Part shown: positions 19,195 through 29,687 of the stretch, piece after piece
How the letters are laid out: every line of letters begins with the position of its first letter
Position numbering within the stretch: the stretch's first letter is position 1
DNA from: Chitinophaga ginsengisoli
GTDB lineage: Bacteria > Bacteroidota > Bacteroidia > Chitinophagales > Chitinophagaceae
DNA: 64,000 nt
Assembly (NCBI RefSeq): GCF_003014595.1
Contig: NZ_PYGK01000002.1
Span: forward strand, 248,001 to 312,000
Reading direction: 5' to 3'
Position numbers and translations under genes: made by a program
The notes under the pieces: generated by a model
Seen by the model: the letters and a program-made list of their open reading frames with translations, nothing else
Database searches by the model: none
What the model was told of the DNA's origin: nothing

Positions 19195-20709
19195 CTAAGC
19201 AGTAAGCCGTTTAAATGTCCTGATCAGTAAAAAAACTATTGCTCCCAAAACAAGCAGTAATATAAATATCCTAAGTGCGATTGCGATCTCCATAAAAATC
19301 ATCAGCCCAGCTGAAAACAGTATCAGCAGCCATATTGATATACTTTCGAACGACCACACAAAGTCCTTTTCACACAATTTCCTTGAGGTATAAAATGGGA
19401 TGAACACGAGCGTGTTCAGAAAATAGGCAATAGCGTAGGCACCGGAACGTCCGATGGCGCCATAGGGTTTTAAAAAATACATGCTGACCAACGCCATTAC
19501 GCCCCACACCACGTTTGTGATCAGGCTCCACCACATGTATCCTCTCGCGGTAAAGTTCCGCGCTATACCCTGACGGTGTGCAACGATGACGGTGGTGAAC
19601 ATCACCAGTACGATGGAGCTCTTTAACATGTCTCCTGCGTAATCACGCCCAAACAGCAGGTTACCCAATTCGGGCACATACATGAAAGGGAGTGATATAA
19701 AAATGCCAACAATCCATGGCAGGTAATTGTTGGCCATTTCAAACTTCTTATTTGTATTCTCCAGGTTTTTGACCACATAAGGCAAAAATGCCTGCCCGAT
19801 CATACCATTGATCACCGTTACTACCAGCATGATATTCAGGGCCGCGTTATAGATACCCAGCTGCTGATAGCCATTCGGCAATTCTACCAGGAATGCATTG
19901 CAAAACCAGTTCACCGGCAGTACAAGCCCACCACTCAACACGGCGGGCAGACTATAAGAGAACAACACGTTCAGCTCCTTTGTAAAACCTCTCTCATTGA
20001 CATTGATGCCATATGCCCCTGCCGCCTTTCTCACCTCCACGAAACCAATAACGCAGATCACGACGGCATTGCTGGCTAGTGCAATAACAGCACCCGCCAC
20101 GCCAAAGAACAGGGAGAGTGAAATAGCAACGGGAATATTGACCAATCCTCCTATCAGGTTGATACGTGAAATACTTTTGAACTTCTCCAGGCCCAGCAGT
20201 ATACCATTCTGCACCCCATTTACGGAGTAAAACAGGATAGCCAGTCCGCCAAACTGCAAGTCCCTGATCAGTTCTCTTGATTTCAAAGAAACAGCCGCTA
20301 ATGGCTCCGCATAAATAAAGATCAGCCCAGCCACCACTATCCCGGTCACCCAGGAAATCAAATAAGACATCCTGATAATACGTCCGGCCTTGATCTTATC
20401 TTTCATACTGAACTCAGAAACAAACTTCGTGGCGGTCACACCAAGTCCCAGTCCGGCGAACGTAGAGAACATATCTACCGTAGACCTGATCATACCCAGC
20501 TCACCAAAACCCTGTTTCTTCAATATCCTCGCGATGGCCACATATGTCAGGAATATCAGTAACCTTGAGCCGATCGTTCCGATAAAACTCCATATAATAC
20601 CTGAAGACACTTTCCTGGCCAAGTCTGAGTTCAGGTTTCCCCTGATGAAACCAGTGGCCTTCTGTGGTAAAATACCTGCAACCCTCGATATTAATATGCT
20701 GCGGTTCAT
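19195..20709 (-). CDS. Oligosaccharide flippase (Wzx-like, MATE/MOP superfamily)
   Basis: The 504-residue protein has about 12-14 hydrophobic segments and the N-terminal signature of polysaccharide flippases ([40 protein letters not shown]). It would move the undecaprenyl-linked repeat unit across the inner membrane before polymerisation. The gene overlaps the upstream wecB stop by 4 bp. Confidence 0.92.
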   Translation of the reverse strand: MNRSILISRVAGILPQKATGFIRGNLNSDLARKVSSGIIWSFIGTIGSRLLIFLTYVAIARILKKQGFGELGMIRSTVDMFSTFAGLGLGVTATKFVSEFSMKDKIKAGRIIRMSYLISWVTGIVVAGLIFIYAEPLAAVSLKSRELIRDLQFGGLAILFYSVNGVQNGILLGLEKFKSISRINLIGGLVNIPVAISLSLFFGVAGAVIALASNAVVICVIGFVEVRKAAGAYGINVNERGFTKELNVLFSYSLPAVLSGGLVLPVNWFCNAFLVELPNGYQQLGIYNAALNIMLVVTVINGMIGQAFLPYVVKNLENTNKKFEMANNYLPWIVGIFISLPFMYVPELGNLLFGRDYAGDMLKSSIVLVMFTTVIVAHRQGIARNFTARGYMWWSLITNVVWGVMALVSMYFLKPYGAIGRSGAYAIAYFLNTLVFIPFYTSRKLCEKDFVWSFESISIWLLILFSAGLMIFMEIAIALRIFILLLVLGAIVFLLIRTFKRLTA

Positions 20710-21896
20710 ATTGCCTGCAATTCATTTATATGCGCTACTATCCTCTCACACGATTTGCCATCCCCATAGGGATTTACGGCATTCGACATACTCTCGTATG
20801 CCTGCCGGTCGGTCAGAAGACTATCCACGTACTTGTATATCTTCGCCTTGTCTGTTCCTACCAGTGAGACCGTTCCTGCCGCCACCGCTTCAGGACGTTC
20901 AGTGGTATACCGCATCACCAGTACCGGTTTTCCCAGTCCCGGCGCCTCTTCCTGGATGCCTCCGCTATCTGTGAGAATAAGATAGCTGCGGTTCATCAGG
21001 TAGATAAAAGGCAGGTAGTCCAGCGGCTCAATGATAAACACATTGGGTAAGCGTTCACTCATCAGTACGTCGGCCACCGGCTTCCGTACGTTCGGATTGA
21101 GATGTACGGGATAGATAAAGTCAACATCCGTATGTTTTTGTGCCAGTTCTTTGATAGCGCTGCAGATATTCAGGAATCCATCTCCGAAATTCTCGCGGCG
21201 GTGTCCTGTTATCAGGATCATTCTTCTGCCGGCACCCCCATTTTTCTGTTGCCATTCATTGATCAGCTCAGCAGAAATACCCATCTTCGCCAGCTCACAC
21301 TCTGTTTCCTGTTTCAGCACACCGTCGGTCTGTACCCTGTTCAGTACCATGTACAGGGCATCGATCACCGTATTGCCAGTTACATATATCCTGTCTTCCG
21401 GTATGCCCTCTTTCAGGAGGTTTTGCCGGGCGGTCTCCGTTGGTGCGAAGTGACAGGTAGCCAATCGCCCGGTTAAGTTCCGGTTCATTTCTTCCGGCCA
21501 GGGACTGTAGATATTATGCGTTCTCAGACCAGCCTCCACATGTGCCACGGGGATCTGCTTATAAAAGGCAGCCAGTGCGGCGGCAGTGGATGTAGTTGTA
21601 TCGCCGTGTACCAGCACCATGTCGGGATTCACCTCATTCAATACACCTCGCATGCCTTCCAGTACCCTGATGGTCACATCCGTCAGGTCCTGCCCCTGCT
21701 TCATGATATTCAGATCATAATCGGGCGTGATATCAAATATGCGCAGCACCTGGTCCAGCATCTCACGATGCTGGCCTGTAACACAGACGATCACTTCAAA
21801 TGCCTCCGGATGGCTCATCAGTCTTTTTACCAGTGGGGCCATTTTTATGGCTTCGGGTCTTGTGCCAAAAACAACCAAAACTTTTTTCTTCGTCAT
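20706..21896 (-). CDS. wecB: Non-hydrolysing UDP-N-acetylglucosamine 2-epimerase, first copy
   Basis: The 396-residue enzyme begins [21 protein letters not shown], with [18 protein letters not shown] near 120, [12 protein letters not shown] near 225 and [17 protein letters not shown] near 300. All are canonical for WecB/MnaA, which makes UDP-ManNAc. It lies 12 bp after a UDP-sugar dehydrogenase, so the pair could make a HexNAc uronic acid such as ManNAcA. It differs from the second epimerase in the locus. Confidence 0.94.
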   Translation of the reverse strand: MTKKKVLVVFGTRPEAIKMAPLVKRLMSHPEAFEVIVCVTGQHREMLDQVLRIFDITPDYDLNIMKQGQDLTDVTIRVLEGMRGVLNEVNPDMVLVHGDTTTSTAAALAAFYKQIPVAHVEAGLRTHNIYSPWPEEMNRNLTGRLATCHFAPTETARQNLLKEGIPEDRIYVTGNTVIDALYMVLNRVQTDGVLKQETECELAKMGISAELINEWQQKNGGAGRRMILITGHRRENFGDGFLNICSAIKELAQKHTDVDFIYPVHLNPNVRKPVADVLMSERLPNVFIIEPLDYLPFIYLMNRSYLILTDSGGIQEEAPGLGKPVLVMRYTTERPEAVAAGTVSLVGTDKAKIYKYVDSLLTDRQAYESMSNAVNPYGDGKSCERIVAHINELQAI

Positions 21897-21908
21897 ACAT
21901 GCTTTGCT

Positions 21909-23264
21909 TTACAACCGTGCATCCACCAGATCCCTGTTCAGACAGGCTTTCGTATCGAAAATGACGCCGTTATTCCTGATGATCTTCTGATAATCCAGCT
22001 CCAGGAACTCCTGGTGGGCTACCGCTACGATAATGGCATCATACACCACAGAATTTCTCAACTGTTTGATGATATCCACGCCGTATTCGTGATATACCGC
22101 TTCCTCATTGGCCCATGGATCATATATGTCAACATCCAGCCCGAACTGCTCCAGTTCATGGTAGATGTCCACTACTCTTGTATTCCTCACATCAGGACAA
22201 TTCTCCTTAAAGGTGATACCCAGTATCAGCGCTTTGGAGCCTTTGATCTTATGGTCCTTTTCGATCATCAGTTTCACAACCTTATTGGCTACAAACTGTC
22301 CCATCATGTCGTTTACCCTTCTTCCCGACAGGATCACCTGCGGATGATATCCCAACGACTCTGCTTTGTGCGCCAGGTAATAAGGATCCACACCAATACA
22401 GTGACCACCTACCAATCCTGGTTTATACTTCAGGAAATTCCATTTGGTGCCTGCCGCTTCAATGACATCATTGGTATCAATGCCAATCCTGTCAAAGATG
22501 AGGGCCAGTTCATTGACAAATGAGATATTTACATCGCGCTGTGCGTTCTCAATAGCCTTGGATGCTTCAGCCACCTTGATGCTTGGCGCTTTATGTGTGC
22601 CAGCCTTAATGATGGAGCTGTACAGGTCATCCACAACAGTGGCAATCTCAGGCGTAGAGCCGCTGGTCACCTTTTTTATCTTAGTCAGGGTATTGATTTT
22701 ATCGCCGGGGTTGATCCTTTCGGGAGAATATCCCACGAAGAAATCTTTATTGAACTTTAAGCCGGATACTCTTTCCAGTACAGGCACACAATCTTCTTCT
22801 GTACAGCCGGGGTATACTGTAGACTCATAAATCACGATATCGCCCGGCTTCAGGGCTGCACCGATCATTTCTGAAGCCTTCAGCAGTGGTTTCAGATCGG
22901 GCGCCTTAAACTGGTCTATAGGCGTGGGAACGGTAACGATGAATGTATTGTACTCCCTCAGCTCTTCCCTGTTAAAAGAAAAGCCCAATCCTTTGCGGGA
23001 CTTCCCGCTTTTTTCCCTCAGGCGCATTGCTTCCAGTAACTCATCCATATCCGCCTCTTTCGTACGGTCATTTCCTTCACTCAACTCTGCAATACGTTCC
23101 TGGTTGATGTCAAATCCCATTACATTGTAATGCTTCCCGAACTCAATTGCCAGGGGCAGTCCAACGTATCCTAACCCTATTATGGCAATGCTGCGTTGTG
23201 CTATTTCGGTTTCTGTCTCTGCAGCTATCTGTAGCTGATTTATTTCTTCGACCACATTGTTCAT
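21909..23264 (-). CDS. UDP-N-acetyl-hexosamine 6-dehydrogenase (TviB/WbpA/WecC family)
   Basis: The 451-residue protein has an N-terminal NAD-binding motif ([19 protein letters not shown], near residue 26) and [20 protein letters not shown] near 150. The catalytic Cys lies in [20 protein letters not shown] near residue 290. It oxidises the C6 hydroxyl of a UDP-HexNAc to the uronic acid in two steps. The overall pattern is closest to Vi-antigen TviB/WbpA (UDP-GlcNAc), but adjacency to WecB leaves UDP-ManNAc possible. Confidence 0.92.
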   Translation of the reverse strand: MNNVVEEINQLQIAAETETEIAQRSIAIIGLGYVGLPLAIEFGKHYNVMGFDINQERIAELSEGNDRTKEADMDELLEAMRLREKSGKSRKGLGFSFNREELREYNTFIVTVPTPIDQFKAPDLKPLLKASEMIGAALKPGDIVIYESTVYPGCTEEDCVPVLERVSGLKFNKDFFVGYSPERINPGDKINTLTKIKKVTSGSTPEIATVVDDLYSSIIKAGTHKAPSIKVAEASKAIENAQRDVNISFVNELALIFDRIGIDTNDVIEAAGTKWNFLKYKPGLVGGHCIGVDPYYLAHKAESLGYHPQVILSGRRVNDMMGQFVANKVVKLMIEKDHKIKGSKALILGITFKENCPDVRNTRVVDIYHELEQFGLDVDIYDPWANEEAVYHEYGVDIIKQLRNSVVYDAIIVAVAHQEFLELDYQKIIRNNGVIFDTKACLNRDLVDARL

Positions 23265-23316
23265 AAAAAACAGATTAAAAAAGATTAGTTAGAAAAAATC
23301 CAGTTGATGCACACGC

Positions 23317-25710
23317 TTATTTTTTAGCAAGCGAGCGTTTTACTTTAGATATCAGGCCATTGGTAGACCGGGGTGTATTTGAATAACCATAGCCATAACC
23401 ATAGCCATATCCGTAACCGTAGCCGTAACCATAACCACTGCCGATCTTCACGTCGTTCACGATGATATTGATCTTAGGCAGTTTGCCATTGAGATGCAGG
23501 TCCCTGGAGAGCAACAGCTGTTGTTTGAAGGTATATCCCTGTCTTACCAGGTATAGCGTTGCATCAGCAAAACGTCCCAGCAGCTGGGCATCCGTTACGA
23601 GGCCCACAGGTGCGGTATCTATGATGATATAATCAAAACGTTGTCTCAACTCGCCGAACAATCTCTCGGTAGCAGGCAGCAGCAGCAATTCTGCCGGGTT
23701 AGGAGGAATAGGACCGGAAGAAACGATGTAACAGTTCTCATGAAAACCGGAAGGCCTGATGATTTCCTCTAAACTGGTCTTTCCGATCACGTAGGTACTG
23801 AAACCTATCTGGTTCACCAATCCCAGCTGCTCTGAGATCTTTGGCTTACGCAGGTCCATTTCCATAAGCACGACCGACTTACCGGAAAGTGCCAGCACAG
23901 AGGCGATGTTGGTTGCCACAAAAGATTTTCCCTCGCCGCTCATACTGGAAGTCAGCAGGATGACCTGCCCTTTATCGCCCAGTACAAACTGCAGATTCGT
24001 CCTGATAGCGCGGAACTGTTCCACCACTGGCGCAACGGACCCTTTACATACGACTACCAGTTCTTTATGATCTGAGTGTCCTACCTCTGCCAGGATAGGC
24101 ACTGGGGTATTGTTGACAATATCTTCCCGGCTTCCTACCCTGCGGTTGAAGAGCTCCTTGAGATACAATCCGATGGCAGGAATAGCCACACCTGCCAGCA
24201 GGGCAAACAGGTAGATCACCGGTCTCTTGGGGGCAAATGGTGCGGAATCACTCTTGGCCGGGTCGATGATCCTTGCTATTGCCAGGTTAGATGACTTGGA
24301 AATGGCCGATTCTTCGCGTTTCTTCAGCAGGAACAGGTATAACTCCTGTTTTACAGCCTGCTGCCTGGAATAGTCCAAAAACACCCTTTCTTTTCCCGGC
24401 ACCTGTTTGATCTGGCTATTGATACCTCCCATCCGGTTCTTCAGCTGGTTGATGCTGATCACGATACCACTTTTCAGGGAAGCCACATTGGAGCTCAGGT
24501 CAGCCCTCAGGGAAGCCAGTTGCTCGTCCATGTTCTTAATAAAAGGATTGGACTCTGTAGTGGTCATCAGGCTACGTTGCCTGTCCAGCTGCAACCCATT
24601 ATACTTCTCCACAATGGCCAGGAAGGTAGGGTCCTGTACGACCAGTGCGGAGGGTACGATACGTTTATTATTGTTCTGGTCATTGATGTACTGTTCGATA
24701 GACTCTACTATGCTCAGTCTCACCTCCTGTTCGGTGAGCTGTTTAGTAAGGTCTTCCGTACCGGATACCAGTACTTTCGCCTGTTCCTGCAGATCGGCCA
24801 GGTCGTTTTCCTGTTTGAACTGCTGGATCTGTTTTTCAACGCCCGACAGCTCACTGCTGACCAGCACCAGGCGGTTGTCTACAAACGCGATGGTACTGTC
24901 TACGATCCTGTTCTTGTCTTCCACGCTGGCCTGCAGGTATTTTTCGATCAGCTTGTTCAGGATGATCTCTCCCTTCCTGGGTATAGTGGCTTCTATACCG
25001 AGATTGATCACACTTACCTGTTTATTGGGTATTTCCACGTTGATCTTCTGCTGGAAGGAGGCTACGGCATTATCAAATGAGGTCACGCTGATGATATACT
25101 CTTCATCCACGAGTTCAATCTGCCTGTTCCGGGTGATGGATAACACCCCTTCAGGGAGGTGGACCGTATCGCCCCAGTTCAGCGTCTTTTCTCCATCGCG
25201 GGTCCTGAACACGAATTTCTTTTCATCGATCGGCTTCAGGACATACTTCACATTCTTGAGGGTATCTTTCAGGAACATCCAGTTAGCGGTAAAAGGCACA
25301 TCGATGACTTCCGCTTTTTTAAAGTGACCTTCTACTATATAGGTAACATTCAGTTTCAGATCCCTTACTACCTTTTCAACGATAGATCTTGATTTCAGGA
25401 TCTCTACCTCATTGTCGACATTACTTTTCGTACTGAACAGTTCCAGCTGGTCCAGTATTTCCTGTCCCTGGATGTCGCCGCCCTTCTTGTCGTCCTTCAC
25501 CAGGATCTTCGCATTAATATTATACCTGGGCGTTGAATATCTCAGGTATGCCCATGCCATTGCACCGGTCAGTAACAGGCATATTACAAACCAATACCAC
25601 TTATTGCGGACCTTTTCCAGGATATTCTGTACGTCAAGCGTATTGTCCGGCAAAAGCTCTGCTTCTATCTTATTATTTACAGCACCGTTAATGTGATTCC
25701 TACCGCTCAT
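23317..25710 (-). CDS. wzc: Wzc-type polysaccharide co-polymerase / tyrosine autokinase
   Basis: The 797-residue inner-membrane protein has an N-terminal Wzz chain-length domain with TM segments near residues 35-55 and 505-525 and a long coiled coil between. A BY-kinase domain (about 570-760) follows, with Walker A SSMSGEGKSFVATN, Walker A' VVLMEMDLRKP and Walker B YIIIDTAPVG. The tyrosine cluster at the C-terminus is an unusual uniform (Gly-Tyr)9 run before a basic tail. It controls polymer length and export together with Wza, encoded 13 bp upstream. Autophosphorylation of the tail is expected from the family. Confidence 0.94.
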   Translation of the reverse strand: MSGRNHINGAVNNKIEAELLPDNTLDVQNILEKVRNKWYWFVICLLLTGAMAWAYLRYSTPRYNINAKILVKDDKKGGDIQGQEILDQLELFSTKSNVDNEVEILKSRSIVEKVVRDLKLNVTYIVEGHFKKAEVIDVPFTANWMFLKDTLKNVKYVLKPIDEKKFVFRTRDGEKTLNWGDTVHLPEGVLSITRNRQIELVDEEYIISVTSFDNAVASFQQKINVEIPNKQVSVINLGIEATIPRKGEIILNKLIEKYLQASVEDKNRIVDSTIAFVDNRLVLVSSELSGVEKQIQQFKQENDLADLQEQAKVLVSGTEDLTKQLTEQEVRLSIVESIEQYINDQNNNKRIVPSALVVQDPTFLAIVEKYNGLQLDRQRSLMTTTESNPFIKNMDEQLASLRADLSSNVASLKSGIVISINQLKNRMGGINSQIKQVPGKERVFLDYSRQQAVKQELYLFLLKKREESAISKSSNLAIARIIDPAKSDSAPFAPKRPVIYLFALLAGVAIPAIGLYLKELFNRRVGSREDIVNNTPVPILAEVGHSDHKELVVVCKGSVAPVVEQFRAIRTNLQFVLGDKGQVILLTSSMSGEGKSFVATNIASVLALSGKSVVLMEMDLRKPKISEQLGLVNQIGFSTYVIGKTSLEEIIRPSGFHENCYIVSSGPIPPNPAELLLLPATERLFGELRQRFDYIIIDTAPVGLVTDAQLLGRFADATLYLVRQGYTFKQQLLLSRDLHLNGKLPKINIIVNDVKIGSGYGYGYGYGYGYGYGYGYSNTPRSTNGLISKVKRSLAKK
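23383..23436 (-). repeat. Hexanucleotide (Gly-Tyr)9 coding repeat in wzc
   Basis: Eighteen codons encode nine Gly-Tyr units in a row. The DNA is a run of ATA or GTA (Tyr) alternating with ACC, GCC or TCC (Gly) on the plus strand. Gain or loss of a 6-bp unit would keep frame and change the number of phosphorylatable tyrosines. Confidence 0.95.
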
Positions 25711-25723
25711 ATGATGGGATTAA

Positions 25724-26575
25724 TTAAAATTTAATTTTGGTTGCAAGGACAACTAAAAGAGATAACAGCGACACGGCGATTGTGAAATTCCTTGTCTTTG
25801 CAACATCTGTGGATGCAATCTTCGCTTTGTTAGGCTCTACGTATACAACATCTCCCTGGCGTAAATAGAAATAGGGGGAAGTGAACGTTTTGCTATCGTT
25901 GATATTAAAACGTACGAACTCTTTCTTATTCCCTGCGTCTCTGATGAGCAGGATATTTTCCCTCTTTCCATAAATGGTAAGATCGCCTGCCATGCCCAGG
26001 GCATCGAGCAGACTTACCTTTTCATTGGGCATGATATAAGAAGCCGGTTTTGCCACCTCACCCAGTACGGTGATCTTAAAGTTGACGAACCGGACATTTA
26101 CGACAGGATCTTTATAATACTCAGCAGCTTTTGTCCTGACTTCGTCGCGTACTGCGTCTGTGGTCTTTCCCTTTACGAATATCTTTCCTATCAGCGGCAG
26201 CATAACGTATCCGTCTTTGTCTACCAGGTAACCGCTCATAGACGAAGCTGGAGAAGACGTTGGCGTATTGCCGGCTCCCAGAGGATTTCCATTCACGGGC
26301 CAGGTAGTGGTATTCTGCTGGTTGAGCAACGTTGTAGCAGAAGGATCGAGCGTTTGTATATTGACCTGTAAAATATCGTCGGGCTGAATAGTTGGCGTAT
26401 AAAAGGTCGCCTGATCGATGGACGTCTTTCTTATTGAATCGGGAATATCTTTGAAATAACCAATATTCTTGGGTGTAGAACACGATGAAAAATATAGAGA
26501 CATTACTCCTGCCATGAGCAAAAGCAGGTAAACTCCAGGTTTTGTAGTGCGACTCACGCGATAAATAATCGTCAT
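25724..26575 (-). CDS. wza: Wza-like outer-membrane polysaccharide export lipoprotein
   Basis: The 283-residue protein has a signal sequence ending in a lipobox-like FSSC at about residue 31. The Poly_export domain follows (about 55-165: FYTPTIQPDDILQVNIQTLDP, GYLVDKDGYVMLPLIGKIFVKGKT), then an SLBB segment (about 170-250). A C-terminal hydrophobic helix (FTIAVSLLSLLVVLATK) fits the outer-membrane barrel helix of Wza. It should form the export channel that partners Wzc. Confidence 0.92.
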   Translation of the reverse strand: MTIIYRVSRTTKPGVYLLLLMAGVMSLYFSSCSTPKNIGYFKDIPDSIRKTSIDQATFYTPTIQPDDILQVNIQTLDPSATTLLNQQNTTTWPVNGNPLGAGNTPTSSPASSMSGYLVDKDGYVMLPLIGKIFVKGKTTDAVRDEVRTKAAEYYKDPVVNVRFVNFKITVLGEVAKPASYIMPNEKVSLLDALGMAGDLTIYGKRENILLIRDAGNKKEFVRFNINDSKTFTSPYFYLRQGDVVYVEPNKAKIASTDVAKTRNFTIAVSLLSLLVVLATKIKF

Positions 26576-26652
26576 TATAAAATTAACAGTTTAAAAAAGG
26601 TCTACTACCGGCATACCATGAGATATGCGGATAATCATGTATTGATTGTGTA

Positions 26653-28584
26653 CTATAGCTTTATTTTATCCTTGTCCAGTTGTTCGTATGCTGAATTCTT
26701 ACTGATAAATTCCGGTACCAGTTGTTTCATGAGAACTACTGTAGGGGTGATGTAATGCTTCTGGGCAGAAGCGATCAACTTTTCGACATGCTCATTCACT
26801 TCAACGAAGTCATATTCACGAACGCGGGCTATCATGATTTTTTCATGATAAGTACTAAGTGTATTTTCTGCATTGTTCAACAGCTCTTCATACAGCTTTT
26901 CCCCCGGACGTAGTCCTGTAAACACCACCTGCACATCTTTACCTGGCTCCCTTCCGCTCATGCGGATCATCTTATTGGCCAGATCAGCTATTTTCACCGG
27001 TTGCCCCATATCAAACACAAATATCTCGCCACCTTGTCCCATTGCTCCAGCTTCCAGCACCAGCTGACAAGCTTCAGGAATGGTCATGAAGTAACGGGTA
27101 ATCTCCGGATGTGTAACAGTAAGCGGTCCTCCCTTTTCTAATTGCTGTTTAAATCGGGGTATAACAGATCCATTAGATCCTAATACGTTGCCAAACCTTG
27201 TAGTAATAAACCGTGTAGGTGGCATACCATATACGGGGCCTGACTTTTTATACTGACGGTTAACGTGATTATTGTAGGACTGTGTAAATATCTCGGCTAT
27301 TCTTTTGGAAGCGCCCATGATATTGGTAGGGTTCACGGCTTTGTCAGTAGAGACCATCACAAATTTCTCCGCACCAAATTCCACTGCCAGTTCTGCCAGC
27401 ATCTTGGTACCCATTACATTATTCAACACGGCCACAGAGGGGTTCTTTTCCATCATGGGCACGTGTTTATAGGCGGCAGCATGATATACCATGGAAGGCT
27501 CATATACTTCAAATAACTGCTGCATGCGGATGCGGTCGCAGATATTAGCGATGTAAGGCACTACGGGTACGCCTGGCGCCAGCTCTCCCATTTCAAGTTC
27601 CAGTTCATGCAAAGGCGATTCTGCTTTATCGCACATCACGATTACGGCAGGCTCCAGTTTCACCAACTGTCTTACCAGCTCACTACCGATAGAACCGGCA
27701 GCACCTGTAACGAGGATGGCTTTACCTTTGGCCTCACGGCTTACCTGTTCATTACTGATACTGATCACTGATCTGTCCAGCAGATCTTCGATCCGGATGT
27801 CCTGCAGTTTGGCAGGGCTCCATTCAGCGTTGATCCATTTATTCACAGGCAATACTTTCTGTACTTTAATATTCAGTGCAATGCAATTATCAACAAGGTC
27901 ATTGAGTACCTGTGCATCGGGCGCTTCTTCAGCAACGATGAGTAACTTCACTTTCTCTTGTCTCATCAGTCTTTCGAGCGCGCTTCTGGAAGTGCCGAAG
28001 ATGGGCAATCCCTCCAGACGTTTACCCGCACGGGTTAGTTTATCATCCAGGAATCCTGTAATGCGGATATTGCCTGTCTGATCTTCGCTGATGGCCTTCC
28101 GTACCATTAGTCCGGAGTGACCAGCATTATAAATAACAGCTTTGGTTTTATTGATGACGCCATACCTACTGTAATAATGAAAAGCCCATTTTACAAAGAG
28201 CCTGTAAGACAACAGGAAGAAGGTATTGATGAAGAAGTTAATAGTGATAACGGATAAGGGTATCATATTCTCTGCCGTGTATGTAAAGGCAGCAACATTG
28301 ATGTAATAATAGATGATGGCACTGACAAGGCCCACGCATGAAATGCGTCCAATATCAGCCATACTCGTATACCTTACAATGCCACTGCAAGTACGAAACA
28401 ACAACGATAATAGTAAATTCACACTCACTACAACCAATACAATATCCTGCATGGGGTATCGACCAAAGTCTTCGAGGCTAAAGTTAAGCCTGAGTAAAAA
28501 AGACAGGCTCATTGCAACAATCGAACACCCGAGGTCTAATAACAAAATCAGCCAGGATGGGGTAATCCATGATCTCTTAGTCAT
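26653..28584 (-). CDS. Membrane-bound UDP-HexNAc 4,6-dehydratase (CapD/WbpM/PglF family)
   Basis: The 643-residue protein has four N-terminal TM helices (about 10-130), a CoA-binding-like Rossmann region (about 145-265) and a C-terminal SDR domain. The SDR domain starts ILVTGAAGSIGSELVRQLV near residue 290, with active-site segments AAAYKHVPMMEKNP near 380 and VMVSTDKAVNP near 415. It dehydrates UDP-GlcNAc to the 4-keto-6-deoxy sugar that feeds aminotransferases like the one at 4593-5735. It is the first gene of the polysaccharide operon. Confidence 0.93.
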   Translation of the reverse strand: MTKRSWITPSWLILLLDLGCSIVAMSLSFLLRLNFSLEDFGRYPMQDIVLVVVSVNLLLSLLFRTCSGIVRYTSMADIGRISCVGLVSAIIYYYINVAAFTYTAENMIPLSVITINFFINTFFLLSYRLFVKWAFHYYSRYGVINKTKAVIYNAGHSGLMVRKAISEDQTGNIRITGFLDDKLTRAGKRLEGLPIFGTSRSALERLMRQEKVKLLIVAEEAPDAQVLNDLVDNCIALNIKVQKVLPVNKWINAEWSPAKLQDIRIEDLLDRSVISISNEQVSREAKGKAILVTGAAGSIGSELVRQLVKLEPAVIVMCDKAESPLHELELEMGELAPGVPVVPYIANICDRIRMQQLFEVYEPSMVYHAAAYKHVPMMEKNPSVAVLNNVMGTKMLAELAVEFGAEKFVMVSTDKAVNPTNIMGASKRIAEIFTQSYNNHVNRQYKKSGPVYGMPPTRFITTRFGNVLGSNGSVIPRFKQQLEKGGPLTVTHPEITRYFMTIPEACQLVLEAGAMGQGGEIFVFDMGQPVKIADLANKMIRMSGREPGKDVQVVFTGLRPGEKLYEELLNNAENTLSTYHEKIMIARVREYDFVEVNEHVEKLIASAQKHYITPTVVLMKQLVPEFISKNSAYEQLDKDKIKL

Positions 28585-28965
28585 CGGTTTAATTAGATAA
28601 GGTTAAAACTGTATCAGTATTTTCTTTCAATAACTCGGAATCTCTTATAAACAGTATGTGTTACAGTATTTTAAGTTCTAACCTGTGTGCAAAATAAATA
28701 CATAATGTTAAATTTTGTCCAGTTAATAGATGAGTTTGACCACATGTTTTTATCACTAATATTTATATTCCATAATATTAAAAACACATTGATTCATACA
28801 ATTCTTCTATACAACTTACAGCAGGGCTTTTGTTTATCTATCAGTCTTTCAATCGTCCGGAAGTAACAAATATGTCTATTTTAATATTGCGTATTAGTAC
28901 GTATCATTAAACGGGCAGTATCAACACATCACATATATCCGACGCACAAAGCATGTTCAGGCGGC

Positions 28966-29040
28966 GCATGCCACCCGTACATAGGTTCTTAACATTAAGA
29001 ACATGGTAATAACACGAGCAATGAGTTATTCATGGCATGC
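28966..29040. repeat. Nested inverted repeats in the polysaccharide leader
   Basis: The outer arms GCATGCCA (28966-28973) and TGGCATGC (29033-29040) flank the inner palindrome GTTCTTA-ACAT-TAAGAAC (28985-29002). Both are perfect. They could be regulator sites or an RNA fold in a long 5' leader; function is not known. Confidence 0.5.
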
Positions 29041-29344
29041 AAGTTAAGTTGACTAATTGGTTATGTACTTTGCACTCTAAAGATGTTGCCAGCAGACTTT
29101 AAAGTAATGCTTGCTATTTAAGTTATTCGGTGAGACAGTTGAAACAAACACTATACCAAAAAGCAACAATGCCAATTCTTTCTCAAGACCACGTTTGATA
29201 ACAACTATTGAAGAGCGTTTGTTTTGAGATTTAAAAAAGTATTAGCTCATCCGTTGTCTTTAAACAGAAGGGATTAACGAATATAGAAATTAACAAATTC
29301 AAATTATTGTTTGTATAAACATCAGGGGCTATCTGAAAAAAAAA

Positions 29345-29372
29345 TTACCCGGAGCGTTTAAGCACCGGGTAA
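29345..29372 (-). terminator. Rho-independent terminator after the zinc-ribbon gene
   Basis: On the minus strand an 8-bp stem TTACCCGG / CCGGGTAA with a 12-nt loop is followed by a run of nine T residues. It closes the gene at 29415-29687. Confidence 0.8.
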
Positions 29373-29414
29373 AGTTTACTACAAAAAAATATATGTCTTA
29401 ACGTTATTCCACAG

Positions 29415-29687
29415 TTAGTGTGCCGGTATAGCCACAGGTTTTGACCTGATAGCAGTTAACGCGTCTTCTGTCATCACCTGCTTTTTTTGTGGCTTATGCC
29501 ATACGTAACTTCTCTTCAGACAGGAGTAGCAGATATATCTGCGGATAGGGAATACACCTAACACATATTTAACAAAGAAACCACGGGGTACCCTGTCTTC
29601 AAGAACACCGTGTTTACATTTAGGGCAATCATGTAATTCAATACGCTCCACGTTCGAAGATGAGCCCTGTAACAAAATGTAACTCAT
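29415..29687 (-). CDS. Small zinc-ribbon-like protein of unknown function
   Basis: The 90-residue protein has two Cys pairs, CPKC at about residues 20-23 and CYSC near 53-56, spaced as in a zinc ribbon. An aromatic/hydrophobic stretch (GFFVKYVLGVFPIRRYI) lies between them. It has its own -7 element (TATTTTTG on the minus strand at 29747-29740) and a strong terminator, so it is probably a real single-gene unit. No function is recognised. Confidence 0.65.
   Translation of the reverse strand: MSYILLQGSSSNVERIELHDCPKCKHGVLEDRVPRGFFVKYVLGVFPIRRYICYSCLKRSYVWHKPQKKQVMTEDALTAIRSKPVAIPAH

Larger units (their letters stand above)
28585..29414. other. 830-bp gene-free leader region of the polysaccharide locus
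   Basis: No credible coding frame exists on either strand. The region is AT-rich and must hold the promoter for the operon that starts at 28584, but no exact TAnnTTTG element is visible on the minus strand. It contains a perfect inverted repeat GTTCTTA-ACAT-TAAGAAC at 28985-29002 and an 8-bp inverted repeat GCATGCCA / TGGCATGC at 28966-28973 and 29033-29040. No UpxY/NusG-like antiterminator gene is present. Confidence 0.6.

Noticed and set aside
21516-22523. 335-codon plus-strand open frame
   Set aside because: It is antisense across the wecB and UDP-sugar dehydrogenase genes, both strongly supported; no motif is seen in the antisense frame.
23383-23436. Possible CRISPR-like or regulatory short repeat
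   Set aside because: The repeat is in frame in wzc, has no spacers, and is explained by the Gly-Tyr tail.
24407-25327. 306-codon plus-strand open frame
   Set aside because: It is antisense to the coiled-coil part of wzc and rich in Ser/Leu as expected for a shadow frame.
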